Assembly (NCBI RefSeq): GCF_033095805.1 | Contig: NZ_CP109901.1 | Location: 3,655,766-3,719,765, forward strand | Direction of reading: 5' to 3' | From: Serratia sp. UGAL515B_01 | GTDB lineage: Bacteria > Pseudomonadota > Gammaproteobacteria > Enterobacterales > Enterobacteriaceae | DNA length: 64,000 nt | In this document: positions 61,342-64,000 of the stretch, piece after piece | How positions within the stretch are numbered: the first letter of the stretch is position 1 | How the letters are laid out: each line of letters begins with the position of its first letter | Position numbers and translations under genes: made by a program | Notes under the pieces: generated by a model | Database searches by the model: none | Told to the model about the DNA's origin: nothing | The model's input: the letters and a program-made list of their open reading frames with translations, nothing else

Positions 61342-62223
61342 ATGGATTTACGTGATCTCAAGCTGTTTCTGCATCTTGCTGAAAGTCATCACTTTGGCCG
61401 CACAGCCAAAGTGATGCACGTCAGTCCTTCAACACTTTCCCGGCAAATCCAACGGCTGGAAGAGACTCTAGGACAACCGCTGTTTCTGCGAGATAACCGC
61501 ACCGTACAACTCACCGATGCTGGTGAACAACTGAAAATTTTTGCTCAGCAAACGCTGCTGCAATATCAGCAGTTGAAACATGCGCTTGGCCAGCATGGGC
61601 CATCGCTTAGCGGTGAACTTCGCCTGTTCTGCTCAGTTACCGCCGCCTACAGCCATCTACCCCCGATCCTTGACCGCTTCCGCGCCCAGCATCCGTTGGT
61701 GGAAATCAAACTGACTACGGGTGATGCCGCCGATGCGGTAGACAAAGTGCAATCAAATGAAGCCGATCTCGGGATCGCCGGGAGGCCGGAAACGCTGCCC
61801 ACCAGCGTGGCTTTCACCCAAATTGGTGAAATCCCATTGGTGCTGATTGCTCCAGCCCTGCCTTGTGCGGTTCGTACCCAGGCTTTTGCTGAACAACCCG
61901 ACTGGGCCAATATGCCCTTTATTCTGCCGGAACATGGCCCTTCACGAAAACGCATTGAGTTATGGTTCCGCCGCCAGCGCATCACTAACCCGCTGATCTA
62001 CGCCACCGTCAGTGGACACGAAGCGATCGTCTCGATGGTTGCTTTGGGCTGTGGTATCGCGTTGATCCCTAGCGTGGTTGTAGACAATAGCCCGGAACCG
62101 GTACGCAACCGTATTTCCCAGTTGGAGAATGTTTCCATGGTCGAGCCTTTTGAACTGGGCGTATGCGTGCTGAAGAAACGCCTCAACGAACCGCTGATCG
62201 AGGCATTCTGGCATTTACTATGA
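61342..62223 (+). CDS. ilvY: LysR-family activator of ilvC
   Basis: 293-aa LysR-type regulator. HTH FGRTAKVMHVSPSTLSRQIQ at residues ~19-38, then the co-inducer domain (GELRLFCSVTAAYSHLPPIL, VALGCGIALIPSVVV). E. coli IlvY senses acetolactate and acetohydroxybutyrate. ATG 61342 gives the standard N-terminus (MDLRDLKLFLHLAES); an upstream ATG-like extension of 15 residues crosses the operator and is rejected. Confidence 0.94.
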   Translation: MDLRDLKLFLHLAESHHFGRTAKVMHVSPSTLSRQIQRLEETLGQPLFLRDNRTVQLTDAGEQLKIFAQQTLLQYQQLKHALGQHGPSLSGELRLFCSVTAAYSHLPPILDRFRAQHPLVEIKLTTGDAADAVDKVQSNEADLGIAGRPETLPTSVAFTQIGEIPLVLIAPALPCAVRTQAFAEQPDWANMPFILPEHGPSRKRIELWFRRQRITNPLIYATVSGHEAIVSMVALGCGIALIPSVVVDNSPEPVRNRISQLENVSMVEPFELGVCVLKKRLNEPLIEAFWHLL

Positions 62224-62278
62224 ACGAAATGCCATTTCGTTATGAACTCCATTAACTCATTCATTAAAAACTGAAAAT

Positions 62279-62402
62279 ACCCTATGGATTTCGAGTCACA
62301 GCTAGGCGGCGAGCGTGCTCATCCCCAGTCACTTACTTAAGTAAGTGACTGGGGTGAGTAAGCGCAGCCAACAACGCTGTGGTTTGAAAGACGACGGGTA
62401 TT
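62279..62402. repeat. ERIC repeat with perfect 32-bp central palindrome
   Basis: About 125 bp between ilvY and the DUF2461 gene. The centre CCCCAGTCACTTACTT is followed at once by its exact reverse complement (62323-62354), and the outer ends (CCCTATGGATTTCGAGTCACAG... and ...GGTTTGAAAGACGACGGG) are weakly complementary. The usual ERIC core is asymmetric; here both halves carry the same arm. Confidence 0.8.
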
Positions 62403-63103
62403 CATAAATCTTGCGGGTCAACCTGCTTCATCGCCTCAACCTGCATCAACCAGTGGTACAGCGGTTCCAACTGCTGAAAGCCCTGCGCCAACAACGTGAC
62501 CAGATTGGCGCTGAAGAGTTTTTCCACTTCACTGTCAGTGACCATGACCGCAAAGGATTTGCGGTTGTACCAGGTGGCAATTTCTGCTGCCTGCTCTTTC
62601 ACCAGCGGGCGCTTATAGCTCTCGCCCATCAGTTCGAACGGCGCTCGGCAGCAAGCCGCTATCTCTAAAAACGGCTTTGGCCTGCGCTGCAGGGTATGGC
62701 GAAATAAGTCCATCGTGGCTTTGTTGGCGCTGTAATATCCCAAGCCATAGCGCAGCATGTCTGGCCCCAGTTCAAAAAAGTACACCGGCGCATCTTTCCA
62801 ATCCTTGCTTGGCCGCTTGAAGGTCAACCACATGCGGCTGCGGTAACGGGATTTATCATGAGAAAAGCGCGTGTCGCGATGAATACGCGACAGCGTTTTG
62901 CCGATTGCCGGGCGAGTCTCGAACTGCGGATCAATCGTTAGCATCGTCGGGCTCAGCGCATCCACCAGCGAACGAAACGGCGTTAATAACTCACGGTCAT
63001 ACACCGCACGATTGGCGTCAAACCATGCTTTGTCGTTTTCGATCCGCACCTGTTGAAGGAAATTCAACCCTTGCTGACTGAAGCCGGTAAACTGATTGAC
63101 CAT
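62402..63103 (-). CDS. DUF2461-family protein
   Basis: 233-aa soluble protein of the DUF2461 family: GLNFLQQVRIENDKAWFDAN, RIHRDTRFSHDKSRYRSRMW and FFELGPDMLRYGLGYYSA are the conserved blocks. No function is known. ATG is preceded by AAGGA. It lies 21 bp downstream of ilvA on the same strand, so read-through from ilvA is likely. The stop sits at the edge of an ERIC repeat. Confidence 0.85.
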   Translation of the reverse strand: MVNQFTGFSQQGLNFLQQVRIENDKAWFDANRAVYDRELLTPFRSLVDALSPTMLTIDPQFETRPAIGKTLSRIHRDTRFSHDKSRYRSRMWLTFKRPSKDWKDAPVYFFELGPDMLRYGLGYYSANKATMDLFRHTLQRRPKPFLEIAACCRAPFELMGESYKRPLVKEQAAEIATWYNRKSFAVMVTDSEVEKLFSANLVTLLAQGFQQLEPLYHWLMQVEAMKQVDPQDL

Positions 63104-63124
63104 ACGCTGTCCTTTTCGCTGCGT

Positions 63125-64000
63125 TCATCCCTGCAGGAAGAAACGGAATGCCGGGTTATCAGTCTCATCATGACAATCATAACCTAGCGCAGTCAGGTGC
63201 TGCTCAAACTCGGGATCGGTCTGCGAAAGCTCAAAACCCGCCAATACGCGGCCAAAGTCTGTACCGTGGCTGCGATAATGGAATAGAGAGATATTCCAAT
63301 GAGTACCCAGCGTTTGCAGGAACTTAAGCAATGCCCCCGGTGACTCTGGAAATTCAAAGCTATAGAGCCGCTCCCGCAATGGTTTAGAAGGCCGGCCACC
63401 GACCATGTAACGTACATGCAGTTTCGCCATCTCATCGTCAGACAGATCAACCACCTGATAGCCACCATTGTTCAATTCATCAATGATTTCCAACCGTTCA
63501 GCATGGCCTCTACTCAGACGCACACCAACAAAGATGCAAGCGCTGTCGGCATCCGCATAACGGTAGTTGAACTCGGTTACCGAACGCCCACCAAGCAGTT
63601 GGCAGAATTTCAGGAAACTGCCCTTCTGTTCCGGTATGGTCACTGCCAGTAGTGCTTCGCGTTGTTCCCCCAACTCACAGCGTTCGGAAACATAACGCAG
63701 ACCGTGGAAATTCACATTCGCGCCGGAAAGGATGTGTGCCAGCCTTTCACCCCGTATATTGTGCTGCTGCACATACTTCTTCAACCCTGCCAGCGCCAGC
63801 GCGCCAGAAGGTTCAGCGATAGCACGTACGTCTTCAAACAGGTCTTTCACCGCTGCGCAAATCGCGTCGCTATCGACAGTGATCACATCATCCAAATACT
63901 CGCGACACAGACGGAAGCTTTCATCACCAACACGTTTTACTGCGACACCTTCGGCAAACAGCCCTACGCGAGCCAGATCGACAGGATGCCCCGCATCCAG
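63125..64000 (-). CDS. ilvA: Threonine dehydratase (biosynthetic), C-terminal part
   Basis: The frame is open to the window edge on the minus strand (starting LDAGHPVDLARVGLFAEGVA), so the PLP-binding N-terminal half lies outside. Visible are the end of the catalytic domain and two ACT-like regulatory domains (REALLAVTIPEQKGSFLKFC and LRERLYSFEFPESPGALLKF) that bind isoleucine and valine. The enzyme deaminates threonine to 2-oxobutyrate, the first step of isoleucine synthesis. Convergent with ilvY and grouped with ilvC. Confidence 0.96.
   Translation of the reverse strand: MDAGHPVDLARVGLFAEGVAVKRVGDESFRLCREYLDDVITVDSDAICAAVKDLFEDVRAIAEPSGALALAGLKKYVQQHNIRGERLAHILSGANVNFHGLRYVSERCELGEQREALLAVTIPEQKGSFLKFCQLLGGRSVTEFNYRYADADSACIFVGVRLSRGHAERLEIIDELNNGGYQVVDLSDDEMAKLHVRYMVGGRPSKPLRERLYSFEFPESPGALLKFLQTLGTHWNISLFHYRSHGTDFGRVLAGFELSQTDPEFEQHLTALGYDCHDETDNPAFRFFLQG

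Noticed and set aside
1..64000. tRNA, rRNA, CRISPR arrays and prophage genes
   Set aside because: Scanned by eye on both strands; no cloverleaf tRNA gene, rRNA segment, spaced direct-repeat array or phage structural gene was recognised.

Overview
The window reads as chromosomal DNA of an enterobacterium, most likely a Yersiniaceae member (Serratia/Yersinia-like). The backbone follows the E. coli 76-79 min order (glpD; glgPACXB-asd; yhgN; gnt genes; yhhW; ryhB; yhiN-pitA-uspB-uspA; rsmJ; yhjD-yhjE; kdgK). It also has ERIC repeats, a myo-inositol cluster and an rpfF/rpfR pair. Species cannot be fixed from the sequence alone, and base composition looks lower than S. marcescens.

Layout. 1-1043: end of an IS5-family element and two ERIC-type repeats. 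1072-4535: AT-rich cassette with a LysR regulator, an M20 amidohydrolase and two membrane proteins, lying where glpEGR would be expected beside glpD. 5019-17616: glpD, then the glycogen operon glgB-glgX-glgC-glgA-glgP and asd, on the minus strand. 17892-22686: yhgN, gntT, gntK, gntR and yhhW, with a perfect GntR-type palindrome and a perfect CRP core between gntT and gntK. 22837-22964: the iron-regulated small RNA RyhB with its Fur box, minus strand. 23309-36575: complete inositol catabolic cluster (iolE, iolG, iolD, iolC-DUF2090 fusion, RpiR-type regulator, iolB, mmsA/iolA, iolT, iolI-like). 37066-49800: a Cys-rich small protein, yhiN, pitA, uspB, uspA, gdhA, rsmJ, rpfR, rpfF, yhjD. 49957-55864: mobile island. 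56011-64000: yhjE, cdh, a tautomerase, kdgK, ilvC/ilvY, a DUF2461 gene and the 3' part of ilvA.

The most unusual region is the 5.9-kb island between yhjD and yhjE. Two full-length 808-bp IS6-family copies in the same orientation bound it, and the left one is split by a 1255-bp IS3-family element. Between them lie a third, truncated and diverged IS6 copy, a small two-TM protein gene converging on a DUF4225-like hydrophobic protein gene, the copy-control region of a ColE1/p15A-type plasmid (RNA II promoter, RNA I promoter, RNA I terminator), and the 3' half of a group II intron with intact domain V. This looks like the remains of a small plasmid captured in the chromosome through IS6 recombination.

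Several short intergenic repeats share ends with the IS5-family element at the left edge and look like a non-autonomous (MITE-like) family. At least two of them supply the stop codon of a neighbouring gene (gntK, rsmJ). Functionally the window joins glycerol-3-P, gluconate, inositol and KDG use, glycogen storage, iron sparing, stress proteins, DSF-type signalling and branched-chain amino acid synthesis.
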